From: Olsenella_L kribbiana
GTDB taxonomy: Bacteria; Actinomycetota; Coriobacteriia; Coriobacteriales; Atopobiaceae
Assembly: GCF_036408795.1 (NCBI RefSeq)
Contig: NZ_JAZGJP010000025.1
Location: 1 to 23,088 of the forward strand
Reading direction: 5' to 3'
DNA: 23,088 bases
Under the pieces are notes generated by a model. The model had not been told where the DNA came from, made no database searches, and saw only the letters and a list, made by a program, of their open reading frames with translations. The position numbers and the translations under genes are program-made. This document shows positions 5,602 to 13,441 of this stretch, piece after piece (position 1 is the stretch's first letter; each line of letters begins with the position of its first letter).

Positions 5602-7854
5602 ATGGCAAGGAGACGTTCCAGAGAGGAATGGGACAATATCTTGGACGGTCTTCTGGAAGACATGCGCAGGCAGCTCCGCGGCGAGGCATCCTTTGCCCAG
5701 ACCGCTGAAGATGAGCCTCTCATCATGCGTGGCTCCGACTTCCTGAATAAGAAGGCAGCAGCTGACGCCTCAAAGCCTGCCGAACCTGCAGCAGTAACGA
5801 AGAGCTCCGCTGTTCCCTCAAACCCCATAGACCCCACCCGCAGACGCAGAAGCCAGCTCATCGAAGCATCGAAGAAGGCAGATCTCACCGATTCCGGCAC
5901 GTTCGAGCGCTTCTTCCCCGAAGCGGCACGCTTCGTGAATGCAGATGAGGAAGCATCAGACGAAGCCATCCCTTCAAGGGATGAGCTCAAGCCTGCCCAG
6001 AGGACCGCTCCAGCCCACACATCGCCGAGCACGGCATATGACACGGGGGCAATCGACTTCGCGTCTGACGGATTTGCAAACGATACCGATACGTTCGGCT
6101 ATGGCGCAGAAGCTGACGACTTCGATGCCAATCTCGAGAGCCCGGACTGGTTCAGCGCAGAGACGATGGCATCAGGGTCGGCCAATAGCGGCTACAGCAG
6201 CTATGGAGCAACGTATCGCAGCAGCTACTATGACAGCTATGGCGGATACAAGCCACAGGAAAGGCGCCCCGCACCGCTCACAGAGACGCTCAGGGATCTC
6301 CGTGCCCTCGAGAAGAAGGCAGGCAGGAACCAGGACAGCCCTGAGGTCTTCGAGAAGCAGATCATGCTTGCGAAGGACTATACGGAGGAGCGCGCCTTCC
6401 CTGACCATAGCTGGCGGCAGATCTACCGTCCGACCTATAGCTCCCTCAACAATACAGAGCTCCGTGACTACTTCCGCTGGAGGACCCTCTGGCGTGAGGG
6501 CATGAGGGAGGCAGCCCCCGGCTGCTGCGCCCTTCTCTATGCCTATGAGCTCATCGTCGGTGCCACGGATATGGGACCGGAAGAGATCCTCTCTGAGCTT
6601 GACCAGCTCCTGAAGCTCTTCAGCGACAAAGAGATCTGGAACATGACAAGAGACGCGCTGAGGTCTCTGAGGCATGACTATGCAATATTCTCTGGCATCG
6701 ACCCCAAGTCCTACTTCTCGGATGATGCGCTTGCCTTCTTCAGCCATGTGGCCACCCTCCGCAGGGCACAGAATGCGGTCTATGAGAAGGAGGGGCGAGA
6801 GGCTCCCAACCTGGAATATGGCATAGAGCCGCCCTCTGACGCAGAGCTCCTCGAGGCCTTTGCCGGCATCTCGACCTTCGACCCCACCCGCTCCCCGTTC
6901 TTCCGCAAGAACCAGGAACGTGCAGCAGCCGTGACAAGAAGACTCTTCGATGCGTATGTGCTCCACTGCGCAAAGAGGAGGAAGCAGAACCTCATCGATG
7001 GCACGGTAGGCATCCCCTACCGCTCGATCGTGCTCCCCTTCTACCACGCACCCATAAGGCAGGATCTTGGTGCCGAGGGAAGGCGCTTCGATGCAGCACC
7101 CGGAACCTATCTTGTCTATGAGCGGGGCACCTGGGTCGTGCATGAGCCATGCAGCTACCCGGACAAGAGCCGCGAGCTTGCCCGCATCTTCCGCGAGCTT
7201 GACCGAGAGATGCGCCTTGCCTGGGACTTTGGCCATGCCCTGAAGCCGCAGAACCTCCCGAAGTACATGCTGCGCATGATCGATGATGCGATAGCAGCCC
7301 AGAAGGAAGAAGAGGAGGCAGCTGCCAAGGCAAAGGAAGCGGCAGAGAAGAGGCGCTTCAAGGTCGACCTCTCGAAGCTCTCCTCCATCAGGAGCGCTGC
7401 GCACGTAACGCAGGAAGCGCTCCTCGTCGACGAAGAGCGCGAAGGCTATGTCGCAGTCCCCGTCACGGCGCCTGCTGTCGCACCGGTGCCTGCAGAGGCT
7501 CCCGCTCCTGCTGCTCCGACAGCTGCACCAGCCCCTGCCCCAGCTCCCGCTGCAGAAACGCCAACTGTACTGCAGGAAGGCACAAAGGGTGCTGCACCTG
7601 CCAGGCAGGCAGAAGCAGCGCATCCCTTCGGGCTCACGGATACCGAGTACGACCTTGCCCTGGCACTGCTGGATGGCAGGGACTACACAGCTATCGTGTC
7701 CGCTACGCCCGCTACCTTGGACATGCTCATCGACAGCATGAACGAGAAGCTCTTCGACCTCGAGGGCGATGTATGCTTCGAGTTCTCAGATGACGGACCC
7801 GTACCGATAGAAGACTACGCAGAAGATCTCAGAAAGGCTCTTGTGCATGAGTGA
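5602..7854 (+). CDS. TerB-N/TerB-C domain protein
   Basis: A 750-aa protein. Residues 1-220 are low complexity, with an Arg-rich start and a Tyr/Ser/Gly-rich stretch at 195-216. TerB_N follows at about 225-400; its signature is visible as IYRPTYSSLNNTELRDYFRW and LLYAYELIVG. TerB_C begins near 430 (FFRKNQERAAAVTRRLFDAY) and is interrupted by a Glu/Ala/Lys helix (about 568-590) and a Pro/Ala linker (about 615-660). It closes with DMLIDSMNEKLFDLEGD and IEDYAEDLRKAL. AGGAGGT (5588-5594) sits seven bases before the ATG and decides the start over an upstream GTG. The stop overlaps the next gene by 8 nt. The family is tied to Ter stress and DNA-processing neighbourhoods; its molecular role is unknown, probably a scaffold or sensor for the ATPase and helicase. 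Confidence 0.85.
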   Translation: MARRRSREEWDNILDGLLEDMRRQLRGEASFAQTAEDEPLIMRGSDFLNKKAAADASKPAEPAAVTKSSAVPSNPIDPTRRRRSQLIEASKKADLTDSGTFERFFPEAARFVNADEEASDEAIPSRDELKPAQRTAPAHTSPSTAYDTGAIDFASDGFANDTDTFGYGAEADDFDANLESPDWFSAETMASGSANSGYSSYGATYRSSYYDSYGGYKPQERRPAPLTETLRDLRALEKKAGRNQDSPEVFEKQIMLAKDYTEERAFPDHSWRQIYRPTYSSLNNTELRDYFRWRTLWREGMREAAPGCCALLYAYELIVGATDMGPEEILSELDQLLKLFSDKEIWNMTRDALRSLRHDYAIFSGIDPKSYFSDDALAFFSHVATLRRAQNAVYEKEGREAPNLEYGIEPPSDAELLEAFAGISTFDPTRSPFFRKNQERAAAVTRRLFDAYVLHCAKRRKQNLIDGTVGIPYRSIVLPFYHAPIRQDLGAEGRRFDAAPGTYLVYERGTWVVHEPCSYPDKSRELARIFRELDREMRLAWDFGHALKPQNLPKYMLRMIDDAIAAQKEEEEAAAKAKEAAEKRRFKVDLSKLSSIRSAAHVTQEALLVDEEREGYVAVPVTAPAVAPVPAEAPAPAAPTAAPAPAPAPAAETPTVLQEGTKGAAPARQAEAAHPFGLTDTEYDLALALLDGRDYTAIVSATPATLDMLIDSMNEKLFDLEGDVCFEFSDDGPVPIEDYAEDLRKALVHE

Positions 7855-9229
7855 CCAGAACCAGACAGCCCCGCGCGTGCCGAAGCGCATTGCCGCTGTC
7901 ATCATCAATTCCCTCAAAGGCGGCGTCGTCCCGCGCGTCGGCCTCCCCTATATCACGGTCGGCCGCGAACGCGAGATTGCCGCATTGCTCCATGACCTAG
8001 AGCTCGTGAAGGAGGGAGGCGCCTCCTTCCGTTTCCTCGTGGGCCGCTATGGCTCGGGCAAGAGCTTCCTCTTGCAGACCATCAGGAACCATGCAATGGG
8101 CAACAACTTCGTCGTCTGCGATGCCGACCTCTCCCCTGAGCGCCGCTTCCAGGGCACGGGCGGTCAGGGCCTTGCTACCTATAGAGAGCTCATCCGCAAC
8201 CTCTCGACGAAGACAAGGCCTGATGGCGGAGCGCTGAACCTCGTGCTCGACCGCTGGGTCTCGAACATCCAGACACAGGTCACGATGGAAGACGGGCTGG
8301 CGCCAGATGCTCCTGGCTTCGAGGCTGCCATGGAGAAGCGGATCATGGCGGTCATGGGCCAGATCCAGGAGCTCGTGCATGGCTATGACTTTGCACGCCT
8401 TCTCACCATGTATTGGCATGCAAGCATCGAGGGCGACGACGAGAAGAAGGCCCTCGTCACGAAGTGGTTCCGTGGCGAGTACCGCACGAAGACGGAGGCA
8501 CGCCAGGAGCTCGGCGTCAACATCGTTATCGGCGACGATGACTGGTATGACTACCTCAAGGTCTTTGCCACGTTCTTGAAGGCTGCAGGATATGAGGGCC
8601 TCATCATCCTGATTGATGAGCTCGTGAACCTCTACAAGATTCCGAATGCCGTGAGCCGCCAGTACAACTACGAGAAGATCCTCACGATGTACAACGACAC
8701 GCTCCAGGGCAAGGCCCATTATCTCGGCATCATCATGGGCGGCACACCCCAGACGATCGAGGACAGGAGGCGCGGCCTCTACTCCTACGAGGCATTGCGT
8801 TCGAGGCTCACGCAGGGGCGCTTCGCGCAGGGCGGCCTCTCGGACATGCTGGCCCCGGTCATCCATCTCGAGCCGCTCACCCACGAGGAGCTCCTTGTGC
8901 TCGTGGAGAAGCTCGCGGACATCCACGCAGGCCTCTTCGGCTATACGAGGACAATCACACAGGAGAGCCTCGTGCAGTTCCTTGCTGCCGAGTTCGAGCG
9001 CGTCGGTGCAGACTCCCATCTGACGCCGCGCGAGGTCATCCGCGACTTCATCGAGCTCCTGGATATCCTCTGCCAGAACCCCGGTATGAAGGCAGACGAC
9101 CTCATCCAGGGCGACTTCCTGAAGGCCCCGGTGGATGCTCCTGTCGAGGCTGCCGCAAAGAAGAAGCACGCTGCCTCTTCTGCAGCACCTGCAGAAGAGC
9201 ATGACCGCTTCTCGGAATTCGAGATCTAG
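7847..9229 (+). CDS. BrxD-like P-loop ATPase (DUF2791, BREX ATP-binding)
   Basis: A 460-aa cytoplasmic ATPase. Walker A is GRYGSGKS at residues 66-73, and Walker B is LIILIDELVNL with D257-E258. The start region KRIAAVIINSLKGGVVPRVG and VGREREI (38-44), then GGTPQTIED (298-306), are typical of the DUF2791/BrxD family found in BREX types 2 and 6 beside brxHI. The C-terminal 40 residues form an Ala/Lys/Glu tail ending in acidic RFSEFEI. The ATG at 7847 overlaps the upstream TerB gene by 8 nt with GAAAGG nine bases upstream, so translation is coupled. It presumably powers or loads the helicase that starts 3 nt downstream. The gene symbol is withheld because the cassette is not a full BREX system. 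Confidence 0.88.
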   Translation: MSDQNQTAPRVPKRIAAVIINSLKGGVVPRVGLPYITVGREREIAALLHDLELVKEGGASFRFLVGRYGSGKSFLLQTIRNHAMGNNFVVCDADLSPERRFQGTGGQGLATYRELIRNLSTKTRPDGGALNLVLDRWVSNIQTQVTMEDGLAPDAPGFEAAMEKRIMAVMGQIQELVHGYDFARLLTMYWHASIEGDDEKKALVTKWFRGEYRTKTEARQELGVNIVIGDDDWYDYLKVFATFLKAAGYEGLIILIDELVNLYKIPNAVSRQYNYEKILTMYNDTLQGKAHYLGIIMGGTPQTIEDRRRGLYSYEALRSRLTQGRFAQGGLSDMLAPVIHLEPLTHEELLVLVEKLADIHAGLFGYTRTITQESLVQFLAAEFERVGADSHLTPREVIRDFIELLDILCQNPGMKADDLIQGDFLKAPVDAPVEAAAKKKHAASSAAPAEEHDRFSEFEI

Positions 9230-9232
9230 TCC

Positions 9233-11617
9233 ATGGATGTCTTCTCGCGCTATGCACCCTTCATCCAGGACTACATCTATAGCTCGAACTGGCAGAACCT
9301 GAGAGCCGTGCAGGTGGCAGCTGCCAAGGCCATCTTCGACACCGACGAGAATGTGCTCTTGACCGCTTCTACCGCCTCCGGCAAGACCGAGGCAGCCTTC
9401 TTCCCGATACTCACGGAGTTCTGGGAAGACCCTCCTGCAAGCGTCGGCTGCATCTACATAGGGCCCTTGAAGGCCTTGATCAACGACCAGTTCCTGCGTC
9501 TTGACCCCTTATGTGCTGAAGGCGGCATCCCCGTCTGGCACTGGCACGGCGATGTCTCGCAGTCCCACAAGCAGAAGATGCTGAAGCACCCCTCAGGCAT
9601 CCTCCAGATCACGCCGGAGTCCTTGGAGGCCATGCTCCTGCATAGGCACTCTGCCATCCCCCATATCTTCGGAGACCTCCGCTATGTGGTGATCGATGAG
9701 GTGCACTCGCTTCTCAGGGGCGACCGAGGAGACCAGACGCTCTGCTGCATCGAGCGCATAAGCCGCCTCGCCCATGTGAACCCCAGAAGGATTGGCCTTT
9801 CTGCGACGATAGGCGACCCTATCGCGACGGGAAGGTATCTGTCCATGGGGACAGGCAGGGACTGCGTGATCCCGAAGTTCGAAGGCCCCAAGGAGCGCTG
9901 GCGCCTTTCCATGGAGCACTTCTACATCTCAGGTCCGCAGGCACCAGAGCGTGGCGAAGACGGCCTCGGCGGTGTCACGAAAGACGAGGATGAGCCTGCC
10001 TACGAGATGCCTCAGATCGTCGCAGCGCCTGAGCACATCCCTGCCAAGGAAGACCTGCCGGAAGACGCAGCGCCCGAGCCAGAGCTTCCGGATGCAGAGG
10101 CGCCCTCCGACAAGGCGCCGGTCTTTGCAGACCCAGGCATCGGCTACATCTTCGAGCACACGAGGAACAGGAAGTGCCTGGTCTTCTGCAACTCGCGCGA
10201 GGAGTGCGAGGCCGTGACGACGACGCTTCGCCAGTACTGCGAGGCAGCAGGAGAGCCCGACCGCTTCCTCATCCATCATGGCAACCTCTCGAGCTCATTC
10301 AGGGAGTCCGCCGAAGACCTCATGCGCGACGAGGAGACAAAGCTCACGACCTGCACGACTGCAACCTTGGAGCTAGGCATCGATATCGGCCGCCTCGAGC
10401 GCGCCTTCCAGATCGATGCGCCGTTCACGGTTTCGAGCTTCCTGCAGCGCATGGGCAGGACAGGCAGGCGAGGCGAGCCTTCCGAGATGTGGTTCGTCAT
10501 GCGCGAGGAGCAGCCAGAAGCCAGAGCCTTGATGCCTGAAACCATCCCCTGGAAGCTCCTTCAGGGCATAGCCTTGGTGCAGCTCTATCTAGAGGATCGC
10601 TGGGTCGAGCCGCCGAGACTTGATGGCCTCCCCTATAGCCTTCTCTATCATCAGACCATGGCGGTGCTTGCAAGCTCAGGCGAGATGGCACCGCAGGAGC
10701 TGGCACGCGAGGTGCTGACCCTGACGCCGTTCCATAGGGTGTCTCTCGAGGACTACCAGGTGCTCCTCAGGCATCTTCTGGATATCGACCAGATAGAGCG
10801 CACCGAGGGCGGCGGCCTCATCGTTGGCCTCGCCGGCGAACGGCAGATCAATGACTTCCGCTTCTATGCGGTCTTTGCCACGGATGAGGAGTTCACGGTC
10901 AGAAGCGAGTCCCAGGAGCTTGGCACGATCGTGCAGCCACCTCCTGTCGGCGAGCGCATCGCCATTGCCGGTGCTGTCTGGGTCATCGAGGAGATCGACT
11001 ACAAGCGCCATCTGATCGAGTGCACAAAGGTCAAGGGCAAGGTCCCTGCCTATTTCGGCATGGTTGCAGGAGACATCAATACGCATATCCTGGAGCGCAT
11101 GAGAGGCGTCCTTCTGGAGGATACGATCTACCCCTACCTCCAGACGAATGCACGTGCCCGCATCCAGCAGGCCCGCCATGTCGCAGCCAATGCCCATGTA
11201 TGCGACGAGCCCTTGATCAACCTCGGTGGCCGCACGTGGGTGCTCTTCCCCTGGCTTGGCACCTATGCCTTCCTGGCATTGGAACGGTTCCTCAAGATCA
11301 AGTGCGCGGGCCAGCTCGGCCTCAAGGGCCTCGACTCCTCACGTCCCTACTTCATGCAGTTTGTCATGAAATCCTCCCGCGAAGAGTTCTACCAGGTGCT
11401 TGCAGAGGAAGCTTCGAAGCCTCTTGACCCCATGGAGCTCCTCTATCCAGGCGAGGTCCCCTACTTCGACAAGTACGACGAGTTCGTGCCTGAAGAGCTC
11501 ATACGGAAAGGCTTTGCAGAAGGCGTCCTCGATGTAGAAGGCATGCTCGAGCGGGTACGTTCATGGGGAGAGAGATACGCGAAGCTGCCGCATCAAGACC
11601 GGCACACGCTATCATAG
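9233..11617 (+). CDS. Lhr/BrxHI-like superfamily 2 helicase
   Basis: A 794-aa DEAD/DEAH-type helicase. Motif I is ASTASGKT (45-52), followed by IYIGPLKALINDQ, motif II DEVH (155-158) and motif III SAT (190-192). Motif IV region: KCLVFCNSREE (314-324). Motif V: ATLELGIDIG (377-386). Motif VI: QRMGRTGRRG (405-414). The winged-helix and C-terminal parts resemble Lhr-type helicases and BrxHI. An unusual acidic Pro/Ala-rich insert at about 257-300 separates the two RecA domains. The start lies 3 nt after the ATPase stop, so these are clearly one operon. Likely role: ATP-driven DNA or RNA strand remodelling in the cassette; the substrate is not known from sequence. Confidence 0.92.
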   Translation: MDVFSRYAPFIQDYIYSSNWQNLRAVQVAAAKAIFDTDENVLLTASTASGKTEAAFFPILTEFWEDPPASVGCIYIGPLKALINDQFLRLDPLCAEGGIPVWHWHGDVSQSHKQKMLKHPSGILQITPESLEAMLLHRHSAIPHIFGDLRYVVIDEVHSLLRGDRGDQTLCCIERISRLAHVNPRRIGLSATIGDPIATGRYLSMGTGRDCVIPKFEGPKERWRLSMEHFYISGPQAPERGEDGLGGVTKDEDEPAYEMPQIVAAPEHIPAKEDLPEDAAPEPELPDAEAPSDKAPVFADPGIGYIFEHTRNRKCLVFCNSREECEAVTTTLRQYCEAAGEPDRFLIHHGNLSSSFRESAEDLMRDEETKLTTCTTATLELGIDIGRLERAFQIDAPFTVSSFLQRMGRTGRRGEPSEMWFVMREEQPEARALMPETIPWKLLQGIALVQLYLEDRWVEPPRLDGLPYSLLYHQTMAVLASSGEMAPQELAREVLTLTPFHRVSLEDYQVLLRHLLDIDQIERTEGGGLIVGLAGERQINDFRFYAVFATDEEFTVRSESQELGTIVQPPPVGERIAIAGAVWVIEEIDYKRHLIECTKVKGKVPAYFGMVAGDINTHILERMRGVLLEDTIYPYLQTNARARIQQARHVAANAHVCDEPLINLGGRTWVLFPWLGTYAFLALERFLKIKCAGQLGLKGLDSSRPYFMQFVMKSSREEFYQVLAEEASKPLDPMELLYPGEVPYFDKYDEFVPEELIRKGFAEGVLDVEGMLERVRSWGERYAKLPHQDRHTLS

Positions 11618-11658
11618 GAATGGACAAAAGTTAGCTGAAGGTTCTAGTGGAGGCCAGC

Positions 11659-12399
11659 ATGCAGGATGCAGGTACAGACAAGCGCATATCAGGCAGCAGC
11701 TGCCCTGTCAAAGGCTGTGCCTACCGCGAGCACCTGAGCACCTGCATGGACAAGATCCGTCTCTTCGCTGGCCTTCCCACCTCGGCCAAGGAAGAGCTTG
11801 CAGAGCGGGCGACGCACGAGGAATGGCCGAAAGGTGCCATCCTCGTGCATGAGGGAGACCCGATCGAGTCTGTCCTCATTGTCCGCAAGGGCCGCATCAA
11901 GACATTCAGGAGCGACGCCGAGGGCGAAGAGACCGTCTTGGATGTGCTGCATGACGGACAGGCGATATGGCATGGGATGTTCCTGGAAGATCATATCTAT
12001 CACTACTCGGTAGGATGCCTCACGAAGGTGGAGCTCTGCCGCATCCAGAGGGCGGACTTCGAAGCCCTTCTGGCAGCACATCCTGATGTAGCCATGAGCC
12101 TGATACAGATGCTTGGAACCGAGCTCGACGATGCAGAAGAGAAGATCATGATGCTCGGCATCAGGGATCCGAGACGCCGCTTGGCAGAGTATCTTCTGCA
12201 TCGTGACGAGCGCTGCATCAACAGGGAAATCAACCTCAAGCTCGAGGATATTGCAGCCTCGGTGGGCTTGCGTCCTGAAACCGTATCTCGCATCCTCTCT
12301 GCCTTCGAGCGCGAGGAGCTTGTGAAGCGCCTGGGCAGAGGACGTCTCAAGGTCATTGACAGGCCAGGCCTCGAGACGATCGGGCTTGAGCAAGGATAA
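11659..12399 (+). CDS. FNR-type Crp-family oxygen/redox regulator
   Basis: 246 aa. An N-terminal cysteine cluster (C15, C20, C29) plus C120 at the position of E. coli FNR Cys122 suggests a [4Fe-4S] oxygen sensor. The cNMP-type barrel covers about 35-145 (WPKGAILVHEGDPIESVLIV). The HTH has GLRPETVSRILSAF with the E-x-x-S-R recognition set (E207, S210, R211) that reads TTGAT in E. coli FNR. The ATG at 11659 is chosen for GGAGG five bases upstream; a GTG at 11647 is alternative. It starts 41 nt after the helicase on the same strand with no hairpin between, so co-transcription with the TerB cassette is possible. I found no clear TTGAT-N4-ATCAA box upstream of the window's operons. Confidence 0.85.
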   Translation: MQDAGTDKRISGSSCPVKGCAYREHLSTCMDKIRLFAGLPTSAKEELAERATHEEWPKGAILVHEGDPIESVLIVRKGRIKTFRSDAEGEETVLDVLHDGQAIWHGMFLEDHIYHYSVGCLTKVELCRIQRADFEALLAAHPDVAMSLIQMLGTELDDAEEKIMMLGIRDPRRRLAEYLLHRDERCINREINLKLEDIAASVGLRPETVSRILSAFEREELVKRLGRGRLKVIDRPGLETIGLEQG

Positions 12400-12432
12400 C
12401 AACTGAGCGGATGCATACCAATAACATAAGAG

Positions 12433-12468
12433 ACAGCTACAGCGGCCAAGATATGCCACTGCAGCTGT
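12433..12468. terminator. Hairpin between convergent FNR and DUF7916 genes
   Basis: Arms 12433-12446 and 12455-12468 pair at 12 of 14 positions around an eight-base loop (caagatat). On the plus strand it is followed by TTCCTTC. It lies between the convergent stops (12399 and 12521) and may terminate both directions. The rest of the 121-base spacer holds nothing else visible. Confidence 0.55.
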
Positions 12469-12520
12469 TTCCTTCATGAGGAGAGACATTCCCTCAGAGC
12501 GTCTCCCCTCTTTACTCGCT

Positions 12521-13441
12521 CTATCTCAGGCGCGATCTTGCCATGCTTCTCAAGGTATGCCTGCGTCCACGAATGGCCTCCGAGTAGGCGATGATGTTCT
12601 CCGGCACGGCAATGCCGGTATAGCCCGAATCCCCGATGTGGTGGATATCGACGCCTGCCATCTTGCTCATGAGCGCGATGCTCCTGATGGTCTGCACATC
12701 GGCGCCTTCCTGGCTTGTCCCTATGGAGGAAAGGGCAAGCCTGCCTCGTGCATGCGCCTCCTGCACAAGCTCCGCCACGACCTCCTCCGTCATGCCCGGT
12801 ACCGTGCCAGGTGCAGGCATGAGGATGATGTCAGCACCGGCATCTGCGAAGGCGCGCACCTCATCCGGCGTGAGCACTCCCCTGCCGCTTTCTGCAAGAA
12901 CACCCGATGCGTGCATCTTTCCTGCGACGAGGATCACATCCTCGCCCACGGCAGCCTTGAGCTCCTTGAGCGCAGCGCAGATGTCCTCGTTCGAGACGCC
13001 TATGCCGGGGTTTCCTGTCACGACGATGAGGTCCACGCCCATGTCGCGTGCACGCCTGGCATTCTCTGCCGTCGCCCGTCTGCCTTCTGTCATATGCCAG
13101 ATGTTGTCTGTTCCGCCGGCCCCTCCTGCAGCAGGCTCCAGATTGATGCCAATGAGCCTGCCTGTGAGCTTCTTCACGAGATGGATGGTGTCTTCCGGTA
13201 CATGCTCGGGAAGCCCCTCGATTGCTGGATGCAGCACATCGAAGAGGTTGAGCAGCACGATGTCTGCTCCCAGGGCGCTTGCAAGCTCTGCATTAGAGAT
13301 GTCACCTAAGAGAGGTGTCACAGCTCCAATAGTTTCTGCAGCCATTACTCTGCCTTCACAGCCTGCAAGAGATTGGAGCTTCTCTCCCTTCGTGAATCCT
13401 GCGACTTCTGAAGCGCTGCAGTCGATAAGCCTTCGCGTCAT
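12521..13441 (-). CDS. DUF7916-family TIM-barrel protein
   Basis: 306 aa. The start MTRRLIDCSASEVAGFTKGE, NAELASALGADIVLLNLFDV, IGINLEPAAGG, LIVVTGNPGIGVSNEDI, VLVAGKMHASGV and IILMPAPGTVPG give alternating beta-alpha segments of a phosphate-binding TIM barrel. It resembles the family once labelled PEP phosphonomutase-like and now DUF7916, often found beside sugar PTS genes. Its ATG overlaps the EIIBC stop (ATGA), so the two are translationally coupled. The likely role is in handling the imported sugar phosphate, but the reaction is unknown. It is visibly GC-richer than its partner EIIBC gene. Confidence 0.75.
   Translation of the reverse strand: MTRRLIDCSASEVAGFTKGEKLQSLAGCEGRVMAAETIGAVTPLLGDISNAELASALGADIVLLNLFDVLHPAIEGLPEHVPEDTIHLVKKLTGRLIGINLEPAAGGAGGTDNIWHMTEGRRATAENARRARDMGVDLIVVTGNPGIGVSNEDICAALKELKAAVGEDVILVAGKMHASGVLAESGRGVLTPDEVRAFADAGADIILMPAPGTVPGMTEEVVAELVQEAHARGRLALSSIGTSQEGADVQTIRSIALMSKMAGVDIHHIGDSGYTGIAVPENIIAYSEAIRGRRHTLRSMARSRLR

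Noticed and set aside
5388..6044. 218-codon minus-strand frame across the DUF389/TerB spacer
   Set aside because: Overlaps the TerB start and has a Ser/Arg-rich nonsense composition; no RBS.
6172..7623. 483-codon minus-strand frame opposite the TerB gene
   Set aside because: Shadow of the TerB_N/TerB_C coding sequence.
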